Shown here one piece after another: positions 1 to 5,790 of a stretch of 64,000 bases of DNA; position 1 is the first letter of the stretch; every line of letters starts with the position of its first letter. The notes beneath the pieces were generated by a model that saw nothing but the letters and a program-made list of their open reading frames with translations, did no database searches and was not told where the DNA came from. The DNA is from Planctomycetaceae bacterium (GTDB lineage Bacteria; Planctomycetota; Planctomycetia; Pirellulales; Pirellulaceae): NCBI GenBank assembly GCA_027487485.1, contig JAIYDN010000050.1, positions 1-64,000 of the forward strand, read 5' to 3'. Position numbers and translations under genes: made by a program.

Positions 1-29
1 CCTCTCGACGTAGATTCAGGTAAAATATG

Positions 30-121
30 GACGAACAAAGGATTGCAGCGAAGTGCTCGATCGGCCGTTTTTGACTTGCGTTGAGTCAACCACTCGCACT
101 CGCTGAATCCGGACGTTCGAC
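30..121 (+). other. attC-like site 1
   Basis: R'' box GACGAAC at 30-36 and R' box GTTCGAC at 115-121. The left arm GGATTGCAGCGAAGTGC (40-56) pairs with the right arm GCACTCGCTGAATCC (96-110), leaving one extra G and one extra A on the left arm, six bases apart. That matches the two extrahelical bases by which integron integrases recognise the strand of attC. The cassette to which this site belongs starts left of the window, so its R''/5'-end match cannot be tested. Confidence 0.78.
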
Positions 122-164
122 GGACGACACCCGAAGATGCCGCCCATCTGAACAAAAGTCGAAA

Positions 165-458
165 CTAAGCTGTCTTAACCTCGACACCGAGTAAACGACA
201 ACGATCAGCCGCGTACTGTTGCGCATTGTGAAACTGATCCCCGCAGTTGTGCAGCAACAACTCACGACCTTCGTTTACATTCTCGATCACTGCTTTGTGT
301 TGCCTTGTTGCCGAATCGCTTTCATCGCCCAGCTTCGAATGGTTCATCCAGTCCGGCCAAATGTACGACTGCCAGAAACAATAAAACAACATTACTTCGC
401 ATTCCGATCCGCTCAGCTTTACAACGTCGCTGGTGGGATGCTTGTCTAATCTAACCAT
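165..458 (-). CDS. Small cassette protein of unknown function
   Basis: A 97-residue protein that I do not recognise. It lies alone in the cassette 116-561, between attC-like sites 1 and 2. The ATG at 458 is supported by a Shine-Dalgarno-like GAGGTAG at about 466-472, just inside the R'' box of site 2. The sequence is mixed, with an aromatic stretch around residues 25-38 (FYCFWQSYIWPDW) and scattered Cys and His residues. A motif around residues 66-90 (RELLLHNC, QFHNAQQYAADRC) suggests an amphipathic helix, but nothing points to a function. The gene is antisense to the attC orientation, like every other gene of this array. Confidence 0.65.
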   Translation of the reverse strand: MVRLDKHPTSDVVKLSGSECEVMLFYCFWQSYIWPDWMNHSKLGDESDSATRQHKAVIENVNEGRELLLHNCGDQFHNAQQYAADRCRLLGVEVKTA

Positions 459-477
459 CTCTACTACCTCAATCGCC

Positions 478-567
478 GTCGAACAAAGTATTGGAATCGA
501 GTTGCGGCCACGCTCTTTTCCAATGGTTGCGTCACTAGCCGCAACCGATTCAATTCATGCGTTCGGT
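478..567 (+). other. attC-like site 2
   Basis: R'' box GTCGAAC at 478-484 and R' box GTTCGGT at 561-567. The left arm TTGGAATCGAGTTGCGGC (491-508) pairs with GCCGCAACCGATTCAA (538-553), with an extra G and an extra A on the left arm. The R'' extended to CCGTCGAAC is the exact reverse complement of GTTCGACGG at the R' of site 1, which is the 5' end of this site's own cassette. That is the relation made by integron recombination. Confidence 0.85.
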
Positions 568-571
568 GGAC

Positions 572-802
572 TTAGCGTTTCACCGTTTGGCGGCGTTCGA
601 TGCGGTCCGCCAATTCCCGCAGTGCTTGGGGTGCCGTCTCAGGATCGACGGTCGCGCCGTACTGCGTGATTCCGTCGTCCTGAAAAATCACCAACATTGA
701 TCCGATGGTGTCCGGCGTTTGGCAACTCTTGATGAAGCGTAACTGCTTCGTGAGGTGTTCCCCTAACTCTGGCTCTGTCATGTACTTCATCAATTTTGCC
801 AC
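572..802 (-). CDS. Small cassette protein of unknown function
   Basis: A 76-residue protein starting with GTG at 802, preceded by AGGAGG at 811-816, a strong ribosome binding site inside the end of the upstream gene (807-1007). The two genes share the cassette 562-1107, so this is a two-gene cassette. The sequence MTEPELGEHLTKQLRFI followed by MLVIFQDDGITQYGATVDPETAPQALRELADRI suggests a small alpha/beta fold with a C-terminal helix. The pattern of a regulatory or phage accessory protein fits, but no family is recognised. The stop codon lies 11 bases from the crossover GTT of site 2. Confidence 0.75.
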   Translation of the reverse strand: MAKLMKYMTEPELGEHLTKQLRFIKSCQTPDTIGSMLVIFQDDGITQYGATVDPETAPQALRELADRIERRQTVKR

Positions 803-806
803 GATG

Positions 807-1007
807 CTAACCTCCTGGATTCAACTTGGCTCGAACTGCTGCGTCCTTTGCTTCAAGCAACTTACGCAACGCCACGGTTCGCTCTGGTCCTGCGTCAACC
901 AACGCACACAATGAACAAGCAACCTCGTAGAACTTGATGGATACCACCTTCAAGTGCTCTGGTAGATGCTCATACGCGAACCACTTCATCATTCGATCTT
1001 CGTCCAT
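807..1007 (-). CDS. Acb2/Tad1-like hairpin protein (putative anti-CBASS)
   Basis: A 66-residue protein with ATG at 1007 and a GAGGTG ribosome binding site upstream. The N-terminal part (KWFAYEHLPEHLK, then VSIKFYEVA) and the C-terminal part (ERTVALRKLLEAKDAAVRA) match a small family common in phages that I recall as the Acb2/Tad1 hairpin domain. Characterised members sequester cyclic nucleotide signals of CBASS or Thoeris defence, as multimers of helical hairpins. Function here is inference from sequence pattern; the family as a whole is mostly uncharacterised. It is encoded in the same cassette as the 572-802 gene, whose ribosome binding site overlaps its stop. Confidence 0.7.
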   Translation of the reverse strand: MDEDRMMKWFAYEHLPEHLKVVSIKFYEVACSLCALVDAGPERTVALRKLLEAKDAAVRAKLNPGG

Positions 1008-1025
1008 CTCAACACCTCAAAAGCC

Positions 1026-1113
1026 ACCGAACAATTGATTGAAACCGAGCGGCGGCAACGTCGGTTCCAATGGCAGCGTTACTCTCGCCGCCGGTTTAAT
1101 CAAAGCGTTCATC
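1026..1113 (+). other. attC-like site 3
   Basis: R'' box ACCGAAC at 1026-1032, shoulder AACAATTGATT, R' box GTTCATC at 1107-1113 preceded by AATCAAAGC. The left arm GATTGAAACCGAGCGGCGG pairs with CCGCCGGTTTAATCAA, with extra bases G and AG on the left arm. R'' extended to CCACCGAAC is the exact reverse complement of GTTCGGTGG at the R' of site 2. The TGA stop of the next leftward gene (1109-1111) falls inside the R' box. Confidence 0.87.
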
Positions 1114-1303
1114 GGACGACACGCAGCCGTTCGATTTCCTTTGTGGTCACTAACTCAACTCGCTTTTCAACCTGTACTTCCATGATCCACTTTCCCGCAT
1201 CCGATTTGAACAGACGGAGAAACTTTCCGACGATCAGGGTATCGCCGCAATTAATTTCCACCTTGTCGCCGATTTCCAAATCATCCAGTGTTTTTTGCCA
1301 CAT
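1109..1303 (-). CDS. Small beta-rich cassette protein, unknown
   Basis: A 64-residue protein beginning MWQKTLDDLEIGDKVEI. The ATG at 1303 is chosen over the longer reading from 1474 because AAGGA lies eight bases upstream and because the longer frame would run through attC-like site 4. The alternation of hydrophobic and charged residues (IGDKVEINCGDTLIVGKFLRLF, then WIMEVQVEKRVELVTTKEIERL) suggests a small beta barrel, of SH3 or Hfq size. Single-gene cassette 1108-1404. The stop codon is made from the R' box of site 3. Function unknown. Confidence 0.7.
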   Translation of the reverse strand: MWQKTLDDLEIGDKVEINCGDTLIVGKFLRLFKSDAGKWIMEVQVEKRVELVTTKEIERLRVVR

Positions 1304-1319
1304 TTTGCATCCTTCGCAC

Positions 1320-1410
1320 GATGAACAATTGCGTGAACCGAAGCCGTGGACCAACCGTTTCTGCCGTGGTGGCTTCACTGGCCACGGCTCGGTTACGCAT
1401 TGCGTTCGTC
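1320..1410 (+). other. attC-like site 4
   Basis: R'' box GATGAAC at 1320-1326, shoulder AACAATTGCGT, R' box GTTCGTC at 1404-1410 preceded by GCATTGC. The left arm TGCGTGAACCGAAGCCGTGG (1330-1349) pairs with CCACGGCTCGGTTACGCA (1382-1399), leaving exactly one extra G and one extra A on the left arm. R'' extended to CGATGAAC is the exact reverse complement of GTTCATCG at the R' of site 3. Confidence 0.87.
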
Positions 1411-1413
1411 GTA

Positions 1414-1638
1414 TCAAAACGCTGCCCGTATCCCGCCACTTGAGGCAAGATCGTTCATTGACGATTGATTGCAAGCGTCACGGTTTGCCTGCACCAATCC
1501 AGACGCCTCGCAAATGTGGCCGATCGGTGTCGTTCCGTCATCCTTTTCGCGAATGACTTCGATCCATCCGTTCACTGTCTCCACATCCACAATCAAATAA
1601 CTACCTTGCCGCGTCAAACGCACTGCTGAAATAAGCAT
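1414..1638 (-). CDS. Small cassette protein of unknown function
   Basis: A 74-residue protein. The ATG at 1638 overlaps the stop of a small upstream frame in the arrangement TAATG, a coupling seen several times in this element. The sequence MLISAVRLTRQGSYLIVDVETVNGWIEVIREKD has strong alternating beta character; the C-terminal half is Gly/Ser/Asn rich and may be disordered. No family recognised. The stop codon TGA at 1414-1416 lies ten bases from the crossover point of attC-like site 4. Confidence 0.65.
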   Translation of the reverse strand: MLISAVRLTRQGSYLIVDVETVNGWIEVIREKDDGTTPIGHICEASGLVQANRDACNQSSMNDLASSGGIRAAF

Positions 1639-1733
1639 TACCACGCCCACCTTTCAAAAGTTTCTGGATTACCTGTTGCGCGGTCGAAGTCGTTCGAGCA
1701 ACCACGAACCGCCCCACCGCAAAGAACCGCCAT
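1638..1733 (-). CDS. Possible 31-residue leader or membrane peptide
   Basis: A short frame from ATG at 1733 to TAA at 1638-1640, overlapping the next start as TAATG. It lies where a cassette's first gene should be, between attC-like site 5 and the gene 1414-1638. Alternative starts (GTG at 1748, TTG at 1751) would add a hydrophobic stretch VLLVVMAVLCGG, giving a signal-like or membrane segment followed by a Cys. No clear ribosome binding site is seen, so translation is uncertain; it may serve mainly to couple translation into the following gene. Confidence 0.4.
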   Translation of the reverse strand: MAVLCGGAVRGCSNDFDRATGNPETFERWAW

Positions 1734-1761
1734 CACAACTAAAAGCACCAAAAGAAAAAAC

Positions 1762-1854
1762 GACGAACAATTGATTGGATTCAAGCCCTCGTCGGCGTGG
1801 TCTGGTTGGGTCATACATTTTCCTTTCGGGCTGAATCAACCAAAAGCGTTAGCG
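1762..1854 (+). other. attC-like site 5
   Basis: R'' box GACGAAC at 1762-1768, shoulder AACAATTGATT, R' box GTTAGCG at 1848-1854 preceded by CCAAAAGC. The arm GGATTCAAGCCC (1777-1788) pairs with GGGCTGAATC (1828-1837) with one extra A on the left arm; the outer part is less regular than in the other sites. R'' extended to ACGACGAAC is the reverse complement of GTTCGTCGT at the R' of site 4. The TAA stop of the next leftward gene (1849-1851) lies inside the R' box. Confidence 0.82.
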
Positions 1855-2136
1855 GGACTTACTCAACTGCTCTTTTGCGGTGGCTTCCCACTGCTGCTCC
1901 AAGGGTGAATACACACCGCCTGTGTCGTCGTCGTCTTGGTCTCTTGCGTCCTTCCAGCCCATGTCCCAGAAATCAAACTCCATGCCGGGCTTATACGGGT
2001 TGTCCTTCAATCGCACTCGCAACTCAAAAGCTGAAAAACCTTGGTTGTACGCACTGTATGGCTGGTGCACTGTTTCGCCGATAGGATCATCTACTAGGCG
2101 TGTCGTCACATATTCAACGGTTTCTTTGGTACTCAT
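1849..2136 (-). CDS. Rmf/CrpP-like small protein in cassette
   Basis: A 95-residue protein starting MSTKETVEYVTTRL at ATG 2136; an upstream TTG at 2154 would start inside the attC-like site and is rejected. The central part, AYNQGFSAF then DNPYKPG then WDMGWKDARD, has the spacing G-x-x-A ... NPY ... W-x-x-GW-x-x-A found in ribosome modulation factor and CrpP-like small proteins. That family assignment is a motif-level inference. In RMF this fold binds and hibernates the ribosome; many phage and plasmid homologues have unknown roles. The tail is acidic and then lysine rich. Sole gene of cassette 1849-2233; its stop is formed by the R' box of site 5. Confidence 0.65.
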   Translation of the reverse strand: MSTKETVEYVTTRLVDDPIGETVHQPYSAYNQGFSAFELRVRLKDNPYKPGMEFDFWDMGWKDARDQDDDDTGGVYSPLEQQWEATAKEQLSKSR

Positions 2137-2145
2137 AATCAGCCC

Positions 2146-2239
2146 GTTTAACAATTGATTCGATCGGAGCCGCCGAACTACGGTTTTTTAACTTGTGCGA
2201 TCGTAACCACGGCGGCTCCGATCAATCAAAGCGTTCTAC
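2146..2239 (+). other. attC-like site 6, end of array
   Basis: R'' box GTTTAAC at 2146-2152, which also fits the classical RYYYAAC consensus; R' box GTTCTAC at 2233-2239 preceded by AATCAAAGC. The left arm TTGATTCGATCGGAGCCGCC pairs with GGCGGCTCCGATCAATCAA with a single extra C at 2161. R'' against its own cassette start (GTTAGCGGG) matches only in GTTA and a shifted CGGG, so this is the least exact pair. No further attC-like site follows, so this is the distal end of the array. The TAG stop of the gene 2236-3084 lies in the R' box. Confidence 0.82.
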
Positions 2240-3084
2240 ATTCCAGGAACAATCTTCGCGTCCATCCTGTTGATCAGCTCGGTTCCAATCGATTCGCCGA
2301 TACCTTTCGGCAACAACGAGTGAAACGAAACGTGCTCCTTCGTCGATTCCGTTCGAGCGTCCATCAGTTTGCCGAACGTTGGAAAGTGTTCGATCAACGC
2401 GTCTCGCTTCTTGGCTCCTAGTCCTTCGATCCCTTCCAAGATGGTTGCGGTCTCCCACGATCGCCACTCCGATTCAGGGATCTGCTCTGGCCTTGGTTCG
2501 TTCGTGTTCGTCGGTTCCGATTTCGAAACTTGTTTCGCCGGATCAACGGCAGGCTTCGGAACTGGCTTCTTTCGATACTGAACACCCTTTGAAGCAAAGT
2601 TCTGCAACTGAGCGACCGCTACGCTCAAAGTATCTTTCGCGAGCTTGGCTCCCTCCTTAGCTTCGTTGAGATTTTCTTTCGCGTGCTCTATGTTGACGTT
2701 GAGCTCTTTCAATCGTTCGAAGAATGCGGCTTCGTCTTTTCGTCGCTCGGCTTCTTCGTCCCAAGGAAGCTCGACAGGTTGCTCGATCTTTGGTTCGGTG
2801 GATTCAGATACTTCCTTGGCAGGCTCAGCGACTTGGCAAGCTCCCGAATCGTCTGCGACCGGATCAGATTCACACTTGGGAACTTCCGGCTCTCCGGTGG
2901 ACTGTTGTTGATCTTCATCTTCTACATCCTCGAAAATTTCGTCGGTAAGGAACTCATCGTTGATCGTCTCGGACTCGATGACTTCCGTCGATTCCGGTTC
3001 CGATTCAACTTGCTTCTCTTCGATGTAGTTCGACTCAATGAACTCGATAGGTTCTGCGATTATCGACGCGTTTAGCTTAGCCAT
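2236..3084 (-). CDS. Acidic coiled protein with C-terminal helix-hairpin-helix
   Basis: A 282-residue protein. Residues 1 to about 105 are very acidic and Pro/Ser rich and look disordered. About 110-165 form a charged coiled-coil stretch (ERLKELNVNIEHAKENLNEA). The end of the protein, IEGLGAKKRDALIEHFPTFG, is a helix-hairpin-helix DNA-binding motif. This suggests an adaptor that tethers DNA to partners, placed directly after an ERCC4 nuclease gene with a TAATG overlap. No named family is recognised. Its stop codon coincides with the end of the integron-like array, so the array abuts it without any spacer. Confidence 0.75.
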   Translation of the reverse strand: MAKLNASIIAEPIEFIESNYIEEKQVESEPESTEVIESETINDEFLTDEIFEDVEDEDQQQSTGEPEVPKCESDPVADDSGACQVAEPAKEVSESTEPKIEQPVELPWDEEAERRKDEAAFFERLKELNVNIEHAKENLNEAKEGAKLAKDTLSVAVAQLQNFASKGVQYRKKPVPKPAVDPAKQVSKSEPTNTNEPRPEQIPESEWRSWETATILEGIEGLGAKKRDALIEHFPTFGKLMDARTESTKEHVSFHSLLPKGIGESIGTELINRMDAKIVPGM

Positions 3085-3869
3085 TACTTAGGGATCTTTC
3101 TTGTCTCGTCGGCTTGTTTTTTTAGTTGGACTTGGCTTGCGAAACATCGTTGCATGATTCGAAAAGCACTGATTTCGGCGAGCCGACGGTTGTCGCAGAA
3201 TATCCAGGGGACTGTAAAATCTGTCATCCATGCCATTGTTTGACGGTGCAAGATCCTCTTGTTCTCCGTTACTGATTTCTTGCCGCGGGATTCTGCGGAC
3301 TCGATCAATTCGCCGAAGCTACACTCGACGATCACCGCAGCTCGCCACACTTGCGAAAGGAATTCGAGTGTCGCTTCGAATCGCTCGCGACGTTCGCCCC
3401 AGCCAAGGATGGTTCCGCGTGCGTCTTCTTTCGACTTCCGCTCGATGTGGCATTCGCCTTCGAAGCCAACCATCGAATAGTCGCCGTGTGTCGGCCCGAG
3501 CGATTGAACACGAGTTCCGACGATGATCGGCCGCTTGTCCTTGTCTGTCGTGATTCCGTTGAACTCAAAAGGGTACTTTTCTTGAGCGTCGACGATAATT
3601 GTGAACGGACAAACAACGCTTCGATCTTCGTTCGAGACTTGCAGCGTTCCAAGTTTTGTTTCGTATAAGTGCGACTGCCAGAAAGCTGGCGTCTGGTCGT
3701 TGGCCAACGTGATGCCGTGCGTCGCCAAATGCAATCGCAAGTGATTGAGCGTCGCTTCGCCGATGTCCGGAGTCGCAAGCACTTGAGCCGGTGAGACTCG
3801 CGACCAGTCCTTCACGGAATTAATCGCAAACTTCTGGCGAAGCAGCATGACTTTTGAATCTAGTACCAT
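3084..3869 (-). CDS. ERCC4-type nuclease
   Basis: A 261-residue protein with an ERCC4 nuclease core: IIVDAQEKYPF at 91-101, GDYS at 129-132 and IERKSKED at 142-149. The family signature is usually V-D-x-R-E-K ... GDY ... ERK-x-x-x-D; here Gln replaces the Arg of the first motif, while the metal-binding Asp, Glu and ERK residues are kept. An N-terminal segment (residues 10-50) resembles a helix-hairpin-helix. Phage members act on branched DNA in recombination. It sits between the HhH protein and the helicase module, with coupled overlaps on both sides. Confidence 0.85.
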   Translation of the reverse strand: MVLDSKVMLLRQKFAINSVKDWSRVSPAQVLATPDIGEATLNHLRLHLATHGITLANDQTPAFWQSHLYETKLGTLQVSNEDRSVVCPFTIIVDAQEKYPFEFNGITTDKDKRPIIVGTRVQSLGPTHGDYSMVGFEGECHIERKSKEDARGTILGWGERRERFEATLEFLSQVWRAAVIVECSFGELIESAESRGKKSVTENKRILHRQTMAWMTDFTVPWIFCDNRRLAEISAFRIMQRCFASQVQLKKQADETRKIPK

Positions 3870-4154
3870 CTAGGAAGTCCTTCCGCTTTCGTCGTAGCTA
3901 AAAGAGATCAATTCGCGATGCTGTTCTTGCGTGCCCATCATCGGATTGTCTTCTGGATGGTGGATTGGTTGAAAAAGCTCGTATCTTTTACGCATTACCT
4001 TAAGTTTCTCGACGCATCCGGAAGGGTGTTCGGTTGGAAGAAACTTCTCGTCAGGAATTGGATCGGGCTCTCCGTCCATCGGATCGCACTCGTAGGGATT
4101 GCAATCTGCCCCATCTTGAACAACGCGGCCATGCTTACATCTTGTCAGGCTCAT
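3870..4154 (-). CDS. Small Cys/His-containing phage protein, unknown
   Basis: A 94-residue protein. Cys6, Cys18 and Cys23 with nearby His8 could bind a metal ion, but the pattern is not a known finger. The segment HPSGCVEKLKVMRKRYELFQPIHHPED (read here in parts: EKLKVMRKRYE, then IHHPED) is typical of small proteins in phage early regions. It overlaps the next gene by four bases (ATGA) and directly abuts the ERCC4 nuclease gene, so it belongs to the same transcript. Function unknown. Confidence 0.6.
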   Translation of the reverse strand: MSLTRCKHGRVVQDGADCNPYECDPMDGEPDPIPDEKFLPTEHPSGCVEKLKVMRKRYELFQPIHHPEDNPMMGTQEQHRELISFSYDESGRTS

Positions 4155-5542
4155 AAGTATTCAATCTCCGTTTTGAAAATTTCCGTTTTGATTCGATCGG
4201 CAAGAAAGGTTTTCCTTTCCGCGATCTTCTGAGTTACGCAAAACCGTTCCGCAAGTTCTGCGGGTCCAACCAGGTAGACAACCTGCTTGCCGCGAGAGAT
4301 CGCGGTGTACAACCAAGCTCGATCGCAGATCATCTTGGCTCCCGCGTATCCATCGAGAGCCACGATCACGACAGGCCATTCAGACCCTTGCGACTTGTGG
4401 ACCGAAAGAGCGTACCCAAGATCCCAGTTCGATTTCGTGCCGGTTTGCTTTGCTGGTTCGTCGTCAGATTCGTTGGTCGCTTCGGTGTTCGACTTCTTGA
4501 TCGGAATAGACACAACCCTGGCAGGACTCGCCATCTTCGCGATCACTGCTTTGTCGGTGACTTCGATCACTTCGGCCAGCTCTCCGTTCGCGACGTACAC
4601 TTCGCCGCGTTCGTTCTTCTTGGCGTCGTCGTCGATCCCGTCCGGATCTTCTGACTTGTAGAAACCGTTCTTCAAACAAACGATCTTGTCGGCAACGCGG
4701 AACTCTGTGCCAGGGCTCTTTTCGTTCGGGTTCAAAGCGTCCTGCAATAGCTTGTTCATCGATTGCCGAGACAGTGGCGAGGATTCATTGACAGCAACAA
4801 GCACCTGGCAGTCCCAAACTGGATCGTATCCGTCGCGCCGAGCTTGATTCAGCAATTCCAGTATCCTGGCCTGCTTCTCCGTTGGCGTTGTGTCGTGAGT
4901 GATTCGCAGATTTGAACCAGGTGCTTCGGTCAGATCGACCCACGGAAGACAATCACGGATCAAACCGCAAGCTTCGACGATCCCGCCCGAGTTGCGTTTG
5001 ATTTCGCGAAGTTCTCCGTATGGCAACCCCGCCGCGATCATGTCGCGAAGCGGAGCCCCGTTTCCGACCGGTGGAAGCTGATTGACGTCTCCGACCAGCA
5101 GAGCAAAACAACCAGGAGCCCGAGCACGGAAGATCGAAAGCATGATCGACAGGTCGTTCATGGAAGTCTCGTCGATCACGATCAGCCTATACGGAAGCGG
5201 GTTCTTCTCGTTGCGAAGGAACATCCATTGGCCCGTCTCGGAGTATTCGCCGATCTCTAACATCGAGTGTTCTGTTCTAGCTCGAACGTCGATTCCGTTC
5301 GATTGGAGCATTTCAGTCAACCGAACAGCCGCCTTGCCTGTAGGTGCTCCGATGCCGATGTCTTCAAGAGCGATTAGGCCGTTGTCGAGCAAGTGCCGGA
5401 CAAGCTTCGCGACTGTATACGTCTTGCCGGTGCCAGGCGAACCGCCGAGAATACCGATCCGGCTGGTCGTCGCAAGTGCAAGCTGTTCGCGTTGATGCGA
5501 GTCGATGCCTGCGATATCGTTTGGGTTTGGCCAGGATTTCAC
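4151..5542 (-). CDS. RecD2-type helicase, motor part
   Basis: A 463-residue superfamily 1B helicase. Walker A GGSPGTGKT is at 33-41, motif Ia GAPTGKAA at about 65-72, Walker B VIDETSMND at 122-130, and near the C-terminus YALSVHKSQGSEWP and YTAISRGK, the UvrD_C_2 motifs of RecD/Pif1. A RecD2 protein normally has an N-terminal HhH region of over 300 residues in the same chain; here that region is a separate gene (5775-6824). The GTG start at 5542 overlaps the small gene 5539-5790 as GTGA. Likely 5'-3' DNA unwinding in phage recombination or replication. Confidence 0.88.
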   Translation of the reverse strand: MKSWPNPNDIAGIDSHQREQLALATTSRIGILGGSPGTGKTYTVAKLVRHLLDNGLIALEDIGIGAPTGKAAVRLTEMLQSNGIDVRARTEHSMLEIGEYSETGQWMFLRNEKNPLPYRLIVIDETSMNDLSIMLSIFRARAPGCFALLVGDVNQLPPVGNGAPLRDMIAAGLPYGELREIKRNSGGIVEACGLIRDCLPWVDLTEAPGSNLRITHDTTPTEKQARILELLNQARRDGYDPVWDCQVLVAVNESSPLSRQSMNKLLQDALNPNEKSPGTEFRVADKIVCLKNGFYKSEDPDGIDDDAKKNERGEVYVANGELAEVIEVTDKAVIAKMASPARVVSIPIKKSNTEATNESDDEPAKQTGTKSNWDLGYALSVHKSQGSEWPVVIVALDGYAGAKMICDRAWLYTAISRGKQVVYLVGPAELAERFCVTQKIAERKTFLADRIKTEIFKTEIEYL

Positions 5543-5790
5543 TTGAACACAACTCCGGTCATCTTTTCGATGATCGCTTTTTCTTTGGCAATCACGGTAG
5601 TTTCGGATCGGAAATCAAACTCAGTGATCGAGATTAGATTGATCGAAAAATCGCTGGAATATTCCTTCGAGACTTCGTCGGCAATCTCGACAATGCTTCG
5701 GTTTGGACCGCCATAGCCGACTTGCTTTTCGCGATCCTCGCGAATCACGGTTCCGGTTTTCTGGCGGTACACAGTTACTTCGACAAACAT
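5539..5790 (-). CDS. Small protein between the two RecD2 halves
   Basis: An 83-residue protein starting MFVEVTVYRQKTGTVI. The ATG at 5790 is preferred to 5835 because AAGGAG lies nine bases upstream. It overlaps both neighbours: its start lies inside the end of the RecD2 N-terminal gene, its stop overlaps the helicase start. It has alternating beta segments, then a Lys/Glu-rich helix. No family recognised. Its position between the two halves of a split helicase suggests a bridging or regulatory subunit, which is inference only. Confidence 0.65.
   Translation of the reverse strand: MFVEVTVYRQKTGTVIREDREKQVGYGGPNRSIVEIADEVSKEYSSDFSINLISITEFDFRSETTVIAKEKAIIEKMTGVVFK

Larger units (their letters stand above)
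30..2239 (+). mobile_element. Integron-type gene cassette array (six attC-like sites)
   Basis: Six hairpin sites at 30-121, 478-567, 1026-1113, 1320-1410, 1762-1854 and 2146-2239 share the layout of integron attC sites. All are oriented so that the crossover-side R' box (GTT) is on the right. They define five complete cassettes: 116-561, 562-1107, 1108-1404, 1405-1848 and 1849-2233. In an integron the R'' box of each attC is complementary to the start of its own cassette. Here CCGTCGAAC answers GTTCGACGG, CCACCGAAC answers GTTCGGTGG, CGATGAAC answers GTTCATCG and ACGACGAAC answers GTTCGTCGT; the last pair is weaker. All cassette genes are on the minus strand, opposite to the usual arrangement. 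No integron integrase is visible; in this orientation attI and intI would lie to the left of the window. Confidence 0.82.

Noticed and set aside
966-1556. Rightward 196-codon open frame across cassettes
   Set aside because: It passes through two attC-like hairpins and lies antisense to three small genes that have ribosome binding sites or coupled starts. Its composition (Arg/Ser rich) is that of a shadow frame.
30-2239. The six repeated hairpins as a CRISPR array or as terminators
   Set aside because: Spacing is irregular and hundreds of bases long, arms differ in sequence between copies, and no T run follows any stem. The R''/cassette-start complementarity is explained only by the integron model.
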